Below, in pieces: positions 35,313 to 47,997 of a DNA stretch of 64,000 nt; the first letter of the stretch is position 1, and each line of letters starts with the position of its first letter. The notes beneath the pieces are model-generated. The model did not search any database and was not told where the DNA came from. It saw only the letters and a program-made list of their open reading frames with translations. This stretch comes from Marthasterias glacialis (lineage: Eukaryota; Echinodermata; Asteroidea; Forcipulatida; Asteriidae): NCBI GenBank assembly GCA_911728455.2, contig OU452222.1:14983201-15047200 (forward strand). Reading direction: 5' to 3'. The position numbers and the translations under genes were made by a program.

Positions 35313-36439
35313 TTAGTCCTTTTGAAGTTGGCCCAGTTACTCCCAAAATAGCCTGGACTCCAATGACGTCAACTGATTTATTTTTGCATTACAGAAAGTT
35401 GTTGTGGGAAACGCACTTAGTGAAAAGGTGCCTATTGTGTAGCAGAGAGCGCTCCACCGTGCGGAGGGAATAAAAACCTGGGTCTTTCACGGGGAGCCTT
35501 CATTTCTGTTCTGATGCTCATATTGGCTTAAGCCTTACGATGTCAACCCATTTCTGTTCTGATGCTGGTGGTGGATAGTGCTGTTCTCTGCTGAGGCTCA
35601 TGATGGCTTGAGCCTTATGATGTCATTTTGGGGGGCTCTGGTGGTCTCAATCTGTACCATCCAACCCAAACTACACCAACATGTAAGTGTCTCTTCTCCT
35701 CATCCTCACTCACCTGTATTTTTCTTTCATATTTGTTGTGCGTTTTCAAAAAAAATTTCCATTGCCAAACAATGTTTTTTTCTGAAGTAATTCACATCCA
35801 AATGTTGCTTTTAGTAAACTTTTTTACCTCAACTAAATGTAGTGGGTTTTTCACTCAAAAAAGGATACACATTCCATGCAAAGTTTGTTTATGCATATCC
35901 TTTGCCTCATGCCATTACAAAGTGATTTTGTTTTACCTTATTTTGCCATTTCCAAATGTTTTTTTTTCCATTTGGAACTTTCCTTAACTTTGAATTGCCC
36001 TCTTTTTCAAGAAATTTGTAGATGTTTCTTTGCTATAAAATCATTTTGCAAAGTTACTTCTTGAGCTTGCGAGTCAGTGTATCTATAATATTATATAGTT
36101 ATTATTAATTGCATTGATATTCATTATGTAATATTCTGGTTTAATTCCAGCCCACTACTGATGGCGATCCCAAACTTGGCCCAACGGTTCTCCACGGCCT
36201 GACGATGTCCACCCAGTGTCCCTGATGCATGCAGCCTGCACCAACCCAAGTCACAAGAACAATGTAAGTTTTATTTCTATATCCATTACATCTGAAAACG
36301 TGAATTGAATCAAATTTTAAGCTTGCTCTCCCATCTAAAATATATGCATTAGATTTCAAACTTATTTTGTTCCTGAATACAATTTTGAACCCATTTGTTG
36401 GTACACATTCCATGCATCACCTTTCGAGAAATTGCATCA
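35313..36439. other. Stretch with exon-like borders but no coding domain
   Basis: A GT donor (CATGTAAGTG) near 35682 and a piece at 36151-36262 with AG acceptor (TAATTCCAG) and GTAAGT donor look like spliced exons. Stops occur in each frame of the second piece, so a non-coding transcript or pseudo-exons are more likely. A repeated phrase (TTTCTGTTCTGATGCT) occurs at 35503 and 35550. Confidence 0.35.
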
Positions 36440-38135
36440 ACATTTGTTTAAACTGCTGAAACTGCTTTAATACTTTATTGCAAATGGCATCTATATTTGG
36501 TTGAAATTGCTTGAAACTTTGCTACAAACTGCATCTGTATTTGGTTGAAACTGCTTTGAGCTTTGCTACGAGTTGCATTTATTTTGGTTGTACATGTTTT
36601 AAACCTTGCTGCAAATTGCATTTATTTTGGTTGTACATCCTTTAAACTTTGCTGCAAATTGTATTTATTTTTGTTGTACATGCTTTAAACCTTGCTGCAA
36701 ATTAAATTTATTTAGTTTTGTCCATGTTCGCCCTCCATACCCAAGCTTACCATCATTGGAAAGAGAAAGATCGGTTCTTTCTAACGATGGTAAAATAGAA
36801 TGAGGTTTCTATTGTGCAATCCCTTCAAATTGGAGTGGAAAGATCCGAATTGCCAAACAACTATGAAGTGCCATAAGATTGGATACAAAAAAGTGTTTGA
36901 GTTTACAGATCTCACTTTATAGGAAACAAAGATCAAGAACTTGGACATTTGTTTTGGTTGTACATGCTTAAGACTTTGCTGCAAATTGCATTTATTTTGA
37001 TCGTACATGCTTTAAACCTTGCTGCAATTTGCATTTATTTTGGTCGTACATCCTTTAAACTTTGCTGCAAATTGCATTTGTTTTGGTTGTACAAGCTTTA
37101 AACTTTGCCTTATTGCAATTTGTTTTGTTGAAAATGCTTTAAACTTTGCTACAAATTGCATTTATGTTTTGTAATTTTATTTGAAATTGATTTAAACTTT
37201 GCATATTTGCAATTTGTTTTGTTGAGAATGCTTTAAACATTGCCACAAATTGTAATTGTATTTGTCGAATTACTTTGAAATTTGCTACACATTGCATTTA
37301 TATTGGTGGAAAATTGCTTTAAACTTGACAGCAAATTGCATTGATATTAGTTGAAACTGCTTCGAACTTTGCTACAAATCACATCTTTTTTTTGTTGAAA
37401 CTGCTTTGAATTTTGCTACAAGTTGCAGTTGTATTGGTTAAAACTGCTTTGGACTTTGTTACAAATTGCATTTAATTTTAGTTGAAATTGCTTTAAAATT
37501 TGATACAAATTGCATTCATATTTGGTTGAAATTGCTTTTAACTTTGCAATCGGTTGAAACTGATATTTCAAAGATTTAAGCAAATCGCATCTATGTTTAG
37601 CCGAAATTGTGTAAATCTTTGCTGCAAATTCCATCTATTTTTGGCTGAAAGTGCTTAAAACTTTGCTGCACATTGCACCTATTTTTGGCTGAAATTGCTT
37701 TGAACTTTGCTACAAGATGCATTTGTATTGAAACTGCTTTAACTTTGCTAATATTTGGTTGAATTTGCTTCAAACCTTGCTAAAAATTGCATTGTTATTG
37801 GTTGAAATTGCTTGGCACTTTGCCACAAGTTATCTATGTTTGGCTAAAATTGCTTAAAACCTTGCTACAAATTACATTTTTAGTTTTGTTGAAACTGCTG
37901 AACTTTGCTACAATTTGCATTGTTGGTTAAACTTTGCTGCAAATTTCATCAATATTTAGTTGAAACTTTGGTTGAACTTTGCGACAAATTGCAGTTGGTT
38001 TAAATTGCTTTATTTGGTTTTAATTGCTTTATACTTTGCTGCAAATTGCATTTATATTTTGTTGAAATTGCTTTGCTAATTTCATCTAATTTTGGTTGAA
38101 ATTGCTTGAAACTTTGCTGCAAATTGCATTTATAT
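36440..38135. repeat. Degenerate minisatellite of about 45-60 bp units
   Basis: Dozens of diverged copies of a unit made of TTTGCTACAAATTGCATTTA, TTTGGTTGAAA and TTGCTTTAAAC. The order is interrupted at about 36720-36950 by unrelated sequence containing a hairpin (36747-36793, TTACCATC with GATGGTAA). No coding role. Confidence 0.85.
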
Positions 38136-38204
38136 TATTATAATAAAAATTTTCTGGCTTGAAATATTTATACTTAGGGCAGATTTTATAAAAAAAATTG
38201 TACG

Positions 38205-38277
38205 CCAGTTTGGCTGACGGATTTTGACATACCTGCTGAGCCTTTGCAGGTATTTTAAAATCCGTCAGCCACACTGG
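38205..38277. other. Strong hairpin
   Basis: TGGCTGACGGATTTT and ATACCTGC on the left pair with GCAGGTAT and AAAATCCGTCAGCCA on the right, with a loop of about nine bases, inside CCAGT / ACTGG outer pairs. It lies between two tandem arrays. Confidence 0.8.
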
Positions 38278-38317
38278 TGGGGCATGTGAAAGCCATATTT
38301 TTAACGGGGCCCATTCG

Positions 38318-39070
38318 ATAGTCCAAAGCTTTGTTAGTCCGAAAGTTTGTTAGTCCAAAGGTTCAATAGTCTGAAGGTTCGATAGTCCAAAGGTTCAATA
38401 GTCAGAAGGAGTTCATTAGTACGACATTGAAATAAGGTTCAATAGTCTGAAGTTTCGAAGGTTCGATAGTCAGAAGGGTTTCATTAGTGAGACACTGAAA
38501 TAAGGTTCAATAGTCTGAAATTTCGATGGTCCGAAGGTTCGATAGTCAGAAGAGGTTCATTAGTACGACACTGAAATAAGGTTCAATAGTCTGAAGTTTT
38601 GATAGTCGGAATATGAGAAAGATTTGATAGTCCGAACCGACAACAGGGTTCGATAGTCCGAATCAACAACAAGGTTCGATAGTCCGAATCAACAACAAGG
38701 CTGGATAGTCTCAATCAACAACAGACTATCGAACCTCATTGTTGATCGAACTATAGAACCTCATTGTTGATTCAGACTATCGAACCTTATTGCCTATTAG
38801 GACTATTGAACATTGGGTGATCCGAACATTGTCTGCTTTTGAAATACTGAACATTCAGATTATTGAACTTTGTCATTCTTTTCGAAAATATTGCACCTTC
38901 GGACAAGTTAGCCTGATTCTTAATTCGGACTATCGAACCTTCAGACAAATGAACCTTCGGACAATCCCATCAAATGCTTGTTATAACAACCTTATTTCAT
39001 TTTCGCACAAATGAACCCTTGTATGTTTGGACTATCGAACCTTGGGACTATTAAACCTTCAGAATATAGA
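38318..39070. repeat. Inverted pair of arrays of a GGTTCGATAGTCCGAA motif
   Basis: From 38318 to about 38725 the motif GGTTCGATAGTCCGAA and variants run forward. From about 38725 to 39070 the reverse complement (TTCGGACTATCGAACC-type) runs instead. Within the left half, a longer unit of roughly 100 bp with CATTAGTACGACA and CTGAAATAAGG recurs three times. The turn-over point contains AACAACAGACTATCGAACC. Confidence 0.85.
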
Positions 39071-40107
39071 GGGGCAACCTTTTTATCCCATTATTTACAA
39101 AATACAAACTTCCGCACCTTTTGTGAGACTATACAGTGTAGTTTCAGGCTATTTGAGACTTTTAAAGGCTTTTAATATTATAATTTAAGCATGTTGACAT
39201 ATAGCTGCCACTTCCATCTTAGTCAGGTACCCTGTCATTTATAACAGTAGTGAGTACAAATTCTCATGTTGTCCTACCTGTCCCACTTTGGCAACAAATA
39301 AGAGGATCATACTTTGGGGAATTATGGGGGTTTATATTGAAATCAAATTATTGTTACTCTCTTTACCCTCCCTCTATAATCTGGCTGCATTTTGTTGTTT
39401 ACTTAAACAGTTTTGTGTCAACTTGATGGTGATTTTAATTTTAGCAAACCATGCACTTTGATCGGCAAACAACAGTTTTTAGGGAGCATTATTTGGTTGT
39501 GCAATTTGAAACATAATATTTCTATTACCACAAAAAGTGCATTAAAGACAAGTTTGTGTGGGTTGATAATGCTAAGGCCAAAAAAATGTTCTGTTTCCGG
39601 GTTACATGCCATTTCAAAATAGGGTCAGTAGTTCAGGAACTTTTTATTTTTTTTTTTACAGTTTTTTAATAGTTTGGTAATATTGATTTAAAATACAATA
39701 CAATACAATAGGTTAATGCCTTATTTTTTTATGAATTTTGTTCACAATGTAACCATCAGTGGCATAACCTGACATTTTCATTTTTGGATCACAGTGAAGG
39801 ATCATGACATCACCTGGCATTGTACCTCATCTCTTCTGAGCTGTCTGTGAAACAAGATAACTACATGTATTTGACCAACACTATACAACATAACAGCCTG
39901 GGGTAAGTTGAAATCTCTTCTATTATCCTCAAAAATCATGCATGACCAGAGCTCGATTTAGGCACTAGCCCGGTGTACAAACCGTATTAAAACTTTTCTT
40001 ACTGTCTGACCATTTGATATCATTCCCCGTGGTTTTGAATGAAAGATAAACTATGCAACCCCCCAAGTATAATACGTTGTGAATGACACACAGTACACAT
40101 AAGGGTG
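39071..40107. other. Gene-poor stretch with one exon-like piece
   Basis: A piece at about 39794-39902 is bounded by GGATCACAG and GGGGTAAGTTG, like the exon-like pieces upstream, but has no recognised domain. Nothing else is called. Confidence 0.35.
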
Positions 40108-40475
40108 GTCGGGTTGGCGTAGTGGTGTCTTTCCCGCCTTCCACCTCTAGGAACCCAGTTTGAATCTTGCCCCTACTGTGTAGATTAGGTTTCAGTCCCT
40201 ACCTAATTGTGTGGCTTTTCTCCGGAATAATTTCCCTGTGGTTGTCCTTCCACATCTAAAACTGCAACTATGTACATGTACCTTATCTTCTGTCCATGGA
40301 GTTCTTGTCTAGTATACATGTAGTGATTAAGTTCGCTTATATGTGGAAACAGACCAGCTGTTGTTGGCCATTCAAGTACATACCCTTGTAAGCATTACAT
40401 TAACACATTAAGACATAAGACATAAGTAAACTTTATTGATCTCCAAAGGGAGAAATGACACTGCTCGCATATAGT
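40108..40475 (+). mobile_element. tRNA-derived SINE next to a LINE-tail-like block
   Basis: The head GTCGGGTTGGCGTAGTGGTG has an A-box-like sequence, and about 50 bp later AGTTTGAATCTTGC matches a degenerate B box. A body follows. At 40432-40460 TTTATTGATCTCCAAAGGGA is the reverse complement of a common LINE 3' end type, so a second element on the other strand may abut. Confidence 0.5.
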
Positions 40476-42499
40476 TAAAAATACAACAAACGTTCAAAAA
40501 GTTAAAAGGTCATGTAAAAAGAAGAAAACATTACACGTTAAACATTATACCTAAATTAAAACAAACAAAACCCCAGTGGGCCATATCAGATCAAAAATAA
40601 ATAAATAAATATATATATTACGGACACTAACATTCTGGACACTACCATTACGGACATGACGGACACTACCATTATTGCACTGGGGTCACCACATGCTCAG
40701 CCAATGCTGGGGGGCCTGATAATAACTGTTTTTATTCTCAAATTAATCAATGGTGTCAATTAGGTAAACTACATGTACTTTAAAAAATTATGTAGAATGT
40801 TCACATGTTGCCTTCAATTGTTTTTTTTAACACTTAAGATTGGGGATTCTAAGTTAAACAAAAATGACTTAATCTGCAAAGATATGCAAACGTTATTCTG
40901 CATCCAATTTTCTCACAAACACAGAATCATGGGTAATAATTCCTGCAAAACTAGTACATTTAAAAAAAATTCTAAACAGTAACTTTTCATCTCAAGTTTT
41001 ACCTTAACAGTGGATCTCATCAGTATAGCATGTAACAGTTGTCAATAATATTTGGGATTCAAAACATACTGTGATCCTTGCATCATCAAATTAGCTGTTC
41101 CAATTGCAATCGGAACAAGTATAGTTTTGGTTAAGATTTTTATTTTTAGGTGTTCGGGCAATAGCCCAAACAACTATTGTTTTTGTTTTAATTTTTTAGG
41201 TGTTTGTCCGCAAAAAAACCCACATAGTTCCTGAACTCATATGACCTTGAAACTTTACATGTACATGTAGGTAGACTATAATTGTAGATGTTTGAGAATT
41301 TGTGACGTCATGAAGGGTTTTAAGCATTAGATTTTTTAAGATTTAAGAATCCATAACCAATCAAGCACAAAAGATTGTCGGTTGCCTTTTTGCGTGATTT
41401 TACTTCTTTTTCTTCTTAGTAACTTTGTCCACTGCCAATTGCATAGTGGTATCAACTTGAAACTTTGCATGTACATGTAGTTGGACCATAACTTGAACTT
41501 TAGGACAAAGCATGACAACACGATGGCATCATCATATATCAAATTACAGTGGTTTTGAGATTTAAAATTAACGATTTCAAAGATCTCCGTCATGAAAATG
41601 CAAAAAGTTATGGGAATAATTTTCCACCTTAGTACAAGAACAGCTTTACATTTTGTTTGTGTGCGTAACCTTGCCCTGTTGTGTTTAGCAAGTTTTTAAT
41701 CCAAATCGATTGCTATTTATCAGACATTATATATATAGCAATGGCAATTTTAACAGATTTCATGCCACCTAAAACAGACTTGTGCTCAGCTCAACTGTAA
41801 TGAAGTAAAATAGTAATGTGAGATTGATTGAGATTCCTATTATTGTGCATATCATTGAACAGTTTTGTTAAATTATTAGTTAACACAATTTTTGTTTTGG
41901 TTATTGTAAATAAACAAAAGAAGTAACTATAATACACAACATTGTAACCCAGATTCGGTGCCCAGAATACACCATAGAGTACAATCAATAAGTATAGCTT
42001 CCTGGGTCCTTAATCCTATTTTTATTCAAATGAATTAGTTATCATAACTAAATTACAATTTCAAGGTAATTTGAAAGAGTTGGCGCGCTGGGCTCGTGCA
42101 ATGACTGTGCTTCAACTCTCAATTTGTTTCCATGATGTTGTGCTGTGTCTTAATTTTCTCCCCAAAACATGATGTCCTATCATCATTAGACACAAATGTG
42201 TGCCAGCTTTGGAACCAGAAGTAGCGACCTTTTGTATCCTCATGTCATTGTTTTGGAACTCTTTGTCGAACAATACCAGTGTTCCAGATGTGGGGTGGTC
42301 TGACTATTAACTTTTAGACTCACCAGTCAACTGGGGCATCCAGAACTACAGGTGGGTTTCTCACGAGCAATCGCCAGGCGTAACTTTTTTATACTTTTTA
42401 TAGCCTCTTTTTACAGGCTTGATATTCTTCTTGACTTAACAAAGCTAAGAGAAAAAACATTGTCATTCAAATTCATGCACTGAATCGCAAAAGCTTGGC
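40476..42499. other. Gene-poor stretch
   Basis: Contains ATAAATAAAT and TATATA simple repeats near 40600, a short repeat of CGGACACTA phrases (40620-40675) and a copy of ACATGTACATGTAG at two places. No exon is recognised. Confidence 0.4.
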
Positions 42500-43494
42500 C
42501 GTTAGCTAACACAGGAGAAAGTCTTTAAGACGGCACATTTTTTTCTTTAGGATACAGACTCTGCATCACTTTTTCTTGTTGATAGAGACTCTGCATTACT
42601 ACAAACGCAGGAGAAAGTCTTTAAGATGGCCCATTTATTAATTTTTTTTTATATCGATTCTCAGCTGAGATTGACAGATTGATCATTCCGAACACAGGAG
42701 AAAGTATTTGTGACGGCACAGTTTCCCTTGTTGATATACCCTATGCATCACTTCAAACACACAAGAAAGTCTTTGTGACGGCACAAGTTTTTCTTGTAGA
42801 TATTCTCCGCATCACTCCAAACACAGGAGAAAGTCTTTGTGTTGGCACAGTTTTTTCTTGTGGATATAGACTCTGCATCACTCGAAACACAGGAGAAAGT
42901 TTTCGTGACGGCACAGTTTTTTCTTGGTGATATAGACTCTGCATCCCTCCAAACACAATAGAAAGTCTTACAGACAGCACAAGTTTTTCTTGTAGATATT
43001 CTCCGCATCACTCCAAACACAGTTTTTTTCTTGTACATATAGACTCTGCATCACTCCAAACACAGGAGAAAGTCTTTGTGACAGCACAGTTTTTTCTTGT
43101 TGACAAAGACTCTGCATCAATTTGAACATAGGAGAAAGTCTTAGTGATGGCACAGTTTTTTCTGGTTGATATAGACTCTGCATTACTCCAAACACAGGAG
43201 AAAGTCTTTGTTTTGCTTCAGTTTTTCTTGTGTATTTAGACTGTGCATCACTCCAAACACAGGAGAGAGTCTATGTGACGGCACAGTTTTTTTCTCAGTG
43301 ATATAGACTCTGCATCACTCTGAACAAAGGAGAAAGTCTTAGTGATGGCACAATTTTTTCTGGTTGATAAAGACTCTGCATCACTCCAAACACAAGAGAA
43401 AGTCTTTCGGTTGCTACAGTTTTTCTTGTGGATATAGACTCTGCATCACTCTAAGTACAGGAGAAAGTCTTTGTGATGGCAAAGGTTTTTCTTG

Positions 43495-43705
43495 TTCTAG
43501 TGAGTTTTGCGGTTACACCATGTGAAAATCTCTAATAAGTTGGGATGGTTATGGAAAGAACCGATGGTTAAACAACTCGACGTTTTGATCAATATGCTCT
43601 GATCGTCTTCAGGAGAATGCCGGACTCTGATGCTGCGTGCTGCTTAAGTAGTGTAGATGCTGATTAGCTAGATGATGCAAGAAGGCGGGAAACTGGAACT
43701 AGTGA
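43495..43705 (-). mobile_element. Possible Penelope-like terminal fragment
   Basis: This piece breaks the 66-bp array. Its reverse strand contains CTGAAGACGATCAGAGCATA and AAAACGTCGAGTTGTTTAAC, phrases like those in terminal repeats of Penelope-like elements as I remember them. No coding part is present. Confidence 0.35.
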
Positions 43706-45000
43706 TATAGACACTGCATCACTCCAAACACAGGAGAAAGTCTTTATTTTGCTACATTTTTTTCTTGTTGATATAGACTCTGCATCACTCCAAACACAGG
43801 AGAAAGTCTATGTGATGGCACAGGTTTTTATTGTTGATATAGACTCTGCATCAATCTGAACAGAGGAGAAAGTCTTGTTGACGGCACTGTTTTTTCTTGT
43901 TGATATAGACTCTGCATCACTCCAAACACGGGAGAAAGTCTATGTGACGGCACAGTTTTTTCTCAGTGATATAGACTCTGCATCATTCTGAACAGAGGAG
44001 AAAGTCTTAGTGACGACACAGGTTTTTCTTCTTGATATAGACTCTGCATCACTCCAAACACAGGAGAAAGTCTTTGTGTTGCTTCAGTTTTTCTTGTGGA
44101 TATAGACTCTGCATCACTCTAAGTACAGGTAAAAGTCTTTGTGGTGGCAAAAGTTTTTCTTGTTGTTGAAGACTCTGCATCACTCCAAACACAGAAGAAA
44201 GTCTTAGTGATGGCACAGGCTTTTTTTGTTGATATAGACTCTGGATCAATCTGAACCAGAAGGGAAAGTCTTAGTGACGGCACAGTTTTTGTTGTACATA
44301 CAGACTCTGCATCACTCCAAACACAGGAGAAAGTCTTAGTGACCGCACAGTTATTTCTCTGCATCATTCCAAACACAGGATAATGTCTATGTGACGGCAT
44401 AGTTTTTTCTTGGTGGTATAGACTCTGCATCTCTAAACACAGGAGAAAGTCTTAGTGATGGAACAAATTTGCTCGTAGATATTCTCTGCATCACTCTAAA
44501 CACAGGAGAAAGTCTCTCTGTTGGCATAGTTTTTTCTTGGGGATATAGACTCTGCATTACTTCAAATACAGCAGAAATTCTTAGTGACGGCACAGTTTTT
44601 TCTTGTACATATAGACTCTGCAGCACTTTGAACAGAGGAGAAAGTCTTAGGGACGGCACAGGTTTTTCTGGTTGATATAGACTCTGCATCACTCCAAACA
44701 CAGGAGAAAGTTTTTTTGATGGCACAGGTTTTTCTTGTATTTGATTCAGCATACTTGAGGGCTATACTTGTGGTGACGACATGCAAGCTTCCAAAAGTGA
44801 CATTCAAATCTTTTAATAATAATATTTATTCATTAGTACCCTTTTAAAGCCCACTTGGCTCCTCAAAGTGACTTACGCTATAACTGGGTTAATGTTAGCT
44901 CAAGAGTGGACCAAAGGTAATGACATTGAGTCTTTACTAAATGTCTTTCATCTATCTTAAATAATAATCTTAATTGATTACTGTTTGCTTGTTTTGACAG

Positions 45001-45131
45001 CCACCTTTCTGTTAACGCCGATTGTTGAAAGTGCTGGCATCAGTCAGTCCAAACAGAGGACTCCAGTATCTGGTATTCCAAACAGCATAATCCTAAGATG
45101 ACAGCAACTCAAACCAGGAATATAAAAAAAG
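45001..45131 (+). pseudogene. Exon A1, broken copy
   Basis: Aligned with exon A2, it shares the acceptor TTTTGACAG and most of the frame, but a stop follows SIILR and another follows LKPGI, and the donor is weaker. It is therefore a dead exon copy. Confidence 0.7.
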
Positions 45132-46435
45132 GTATGTAGGCACCAAAGGCCTCAACTTGTAAACAAGTCACAAAAATCTTTGTGACGGCACATTTTTTCT
45201 TCTGGATAACTCTGCATCACTCCAAAACCACGAGAAAGTCTTAGTGTGACGGCACAGTTTTTTCTTTGTGATGTAGACTCTGCATCACTCCAAACACAGG
45301 AGAAAGTCTTAGTGGTGGCACAAGTTTTTCTTTTAGATATTCTCTGCATCATTCCAAACACACGAGAATGTCTTTGTGACGGCAGATTTTTTTCTTTAAA
45401 TAAAGACTGTGCATCACTCCAAACACATGAGAAAGGCTATGTGATGGCACAGTTTTTTCTTGGTGATATAGACTCTGCATCACTCCAAACACAGGAAAAA
45501 GTCTTAGTGACGGCACAAGTTTTTCTTGTAGATATTCTTTGCATCACTCCAAACACAGGAGAAAATCTTTGTCTTGGCACAGTTTTTTCTTGTGGATATG
45601 GACTCTGCATCACTCCAAATACACCAGAAAGTCATCGTGATGGCACCGTTCTTTCTTGTACATATAGACTCTGCATCAATCCAAACACACCAGAAAGTCT
45701 TTGTGACGGCACAGTTTTTTCTTGGTGATATAGTTTCTGCATCACTCTGAACAGAGGAGAAAGTCTCTTTGACGGCACAGTTTTTTCTTGGTGATATAGA
45801 CTCTGCATCACTCCAAACACAGGAGAAAGTCTTTGTGACAGCACATTTTATCTTGTGGATAAAGACTGTGCATCACTCCAAACACAGGAGAAAGTCTTTG
45901 TGATGGCACAGGTTTTTCTTGTTGTTTAAGACTCTGCATCACTCTAAGTACAGGAGAAGTCTTTGTGATGGCACAGTTTTTTCTTGTTGTTTAAGACTCT
46001 GCATCACTCCAAACACAGCAGAAAGTCTTTTATAGTGACGGCACAGGTTTTTGTCATCGATACAGACACTGCATCACTCCGAACATAGGAGAAAGTCTTA
46101 GTGATGGCACAGTTTTTTCTGGTTGATATAGACTCTGCATGACTCCAAAAACAGGAGAAAGTTTTTGTGATGGCACAGGTTTTTCATACTTGACAGCTAT
46201 ACTTGTCCTGACGAAATGCAAGCTTCCAAAAGTGGCATTCAAATCTTTTAATAATAATATTTATTCATTAATCCCCTTTTAAAGCCAACTAGGCTCCTCA
46301 AAGTGCCTTACTCTATTACTGGGCTAATGTAAGCTCAAGAGTGGACCAAAGGTAATGACATTGAGTCTTTACAAAATGTATTTCATCTATCTTAAATATT
46401 AATCATAATTGATTACTGTTTCCTTGTTTTGACAG

Positions 46436-46566
46436 CCACCTTTCTGATAACGCCGATTGTTCAGAGTGCCTGGATCAGTCAGTCCAAGCAGAGGACTCCA
46501 ATATCTGGTATTCCAGACAGCATTATCCTGAGACGACAGCATCTTAAACCAGGAATGTGGACAGAG
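46436..46566 (+). CDS. Exon A2 of an unrecognised modular protein
   Basis: 131 bp between acceptor TTTTGACAG and donor GTAAGTAG, open in one frame: TFLITPIVQSAWISQSKQ at the start and SIILRRQHLKPGMWTE at the end. It enters in phase 1 and leaves in phase 0. The end faintly recalls the strand-turn of PKD/REJ-type extracellular modules (hydrophobic strand, LKPG turn), but this is only a suggestion. It pairs with exon B1 about 0.9 kb downstream, whose frame opens in phase 0. It is present in four copies in the window, two of them broken. Confidence 0.6.
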
Positions 46567-47487
46567 GTAAGTAGGCACCAAAGGCCTCAACTTGTAAATC
46601 AGTCACAAATATCTGGAAGATTTGTTGCTTCTTTTTTCGGATGGTACATCTTTGTATTTTGGAAGAGTCACATTCCTGTAATCTATGAACATTTAAATAA
46701 GAAATATAGCTCCAGAAGATTAACCAGGGATAGTAATACTTCATAAAGAAAAACTGTAACATTTACTGGTGGTTTTGTTTTTAAGGCTTTGAATGTGCTC
46801 TCTTTTTTGTTGTTCCATAGTCTGCAAGGGAGATGTTCTTGTACGGAGCTTTGGTGACAAAATGTTACTGAGAAATACTTTGCTTTTTTGGTTGTGAAAA
46901 ATTTAATCTACATGCTGTTTTTCTCCCAGCACCATTTTTAATGAAGTTTTCCCAGCTAATAATATCTCTTGCAACTTGTGACTTTAAATGATCCTAGTCA
47001 ATAAGAAATGAAATGCTGTAACATTTATAAAAATACAGATTAGTTAACACCTCAATTCATCATGTAGGTGTTGAAATAAAACTGTTCTAATTATTCTACA
47101 AAAATTGTAACAACAGCATGTTTACACAGCTGCACAAATTAACTTGTTTTATAGACAATTTGTGGACAATCTTGTAGATGTTTCTTGTTTAGATCTCATA
47201 CTACTTTCATTTCATGTTTTTCACTTGGATGGTGAATTCTTAATAACATTTCGGTTACTACTGAAGTTAAGTGTTCAAAAGTCCAGATGGCTGCAAGTTT
47301 TGAGGTTAATTTAGGCCTGAAGTACTTTACACTTAGAAATGCGTTTAATACTCGTCGGATTGTTTCATTGTACTTTTAAAACATGATGAATTGTCTCTTT
47401 TTATGGAACATTTTCTTGAGGTCAAACTAGAACATGAATTGTTCAAGAATCTTTTTTATTTTGACTTGGTGTTTTTTCATTTGGCAG

Positions 47488-47602
47488 AAACCCAGGAAAA
47501 TGAAGGAAAACGGAGGGATAAATGGCTGCATCAAGCGAGGGAGTGAACCAGATATTCCTTATTCTGTACGTGTGGCTGAACTTGAGGCAGATATTTTTGT
47601 AG
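47488..47602 (+). CDS. Exon B1 of the same modular protein
   Basis: After acceptor TTTGGCAG the frame reads KPRKMKENGGINGCIKRG, then SEPDIPYSVRVAELEADIFV, and stays open for the whole 115 bp. It enters in phase 0, matching exon A2. If the donor is GTACTG the exit is phase 1, matching the next A exon, so A plus B would be one symmetric module. A competing donor lies four bases earlier. The product is not recognised. Confidence 0.55.
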
Positions 47603-47997
47603 GTACTGAGTTCTTTATCCAACATAATTTCATTTAGATTTGAGTTTCTTGAAAGCATTCTGTGGATTTTTTTATTGAAATCCAGTGAAGAACTAATACA
47701 AAAATGTTGTTGAAATTTCACTGTCAAAATAAATGTTGATTGTTGATTTCAACTCAGAAATGAGCATGCTGAAAGCTGGCATTGCCAAATGTCGAGGGTC
47801 ATTTAAATCATGCTTTTATAGATTTATCGTTGCTTGTTAAAGCATTGATTATAAAGAAGATGTAGGTTTTAGAATAGGGTTTAATTTGCAAGAACAAACA
47901 GAAATTAGTTATTAATTTGAAAGCATTCTTTGGCAAGTGTTTGTGACTTGAAATGAAATATTGAAGTAGAATTAGTTGGAAGTTTGCAAGATTTACT

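Larger units (their letters stand above)
42500..46195. repeat. 66-bp minisatellite, main block
   Basis: About 45-50 copies of a 66-bp unit: GATATAGACTCTGCATCACT, CCAAACACAGGAGAAAGTCT, TTGTGACGGCACAG, TTTTTTCTTG. Because 66 is divisible by three, long frames appear on both strands, all shadows. It is interrupted by a foreign piece (43495-43705) and by exon A1 with flanks (about 44740-45165). Further copies of the array lie at 49261-51178 and 56949-57215. Confidence 0.95.

Noticed and set aside
46429-46746. A 105-residue frame starting before exon A2
   Set aside because: Only the part between the acceptor and donor is conserved in other copies as coding; the remainder is intron.
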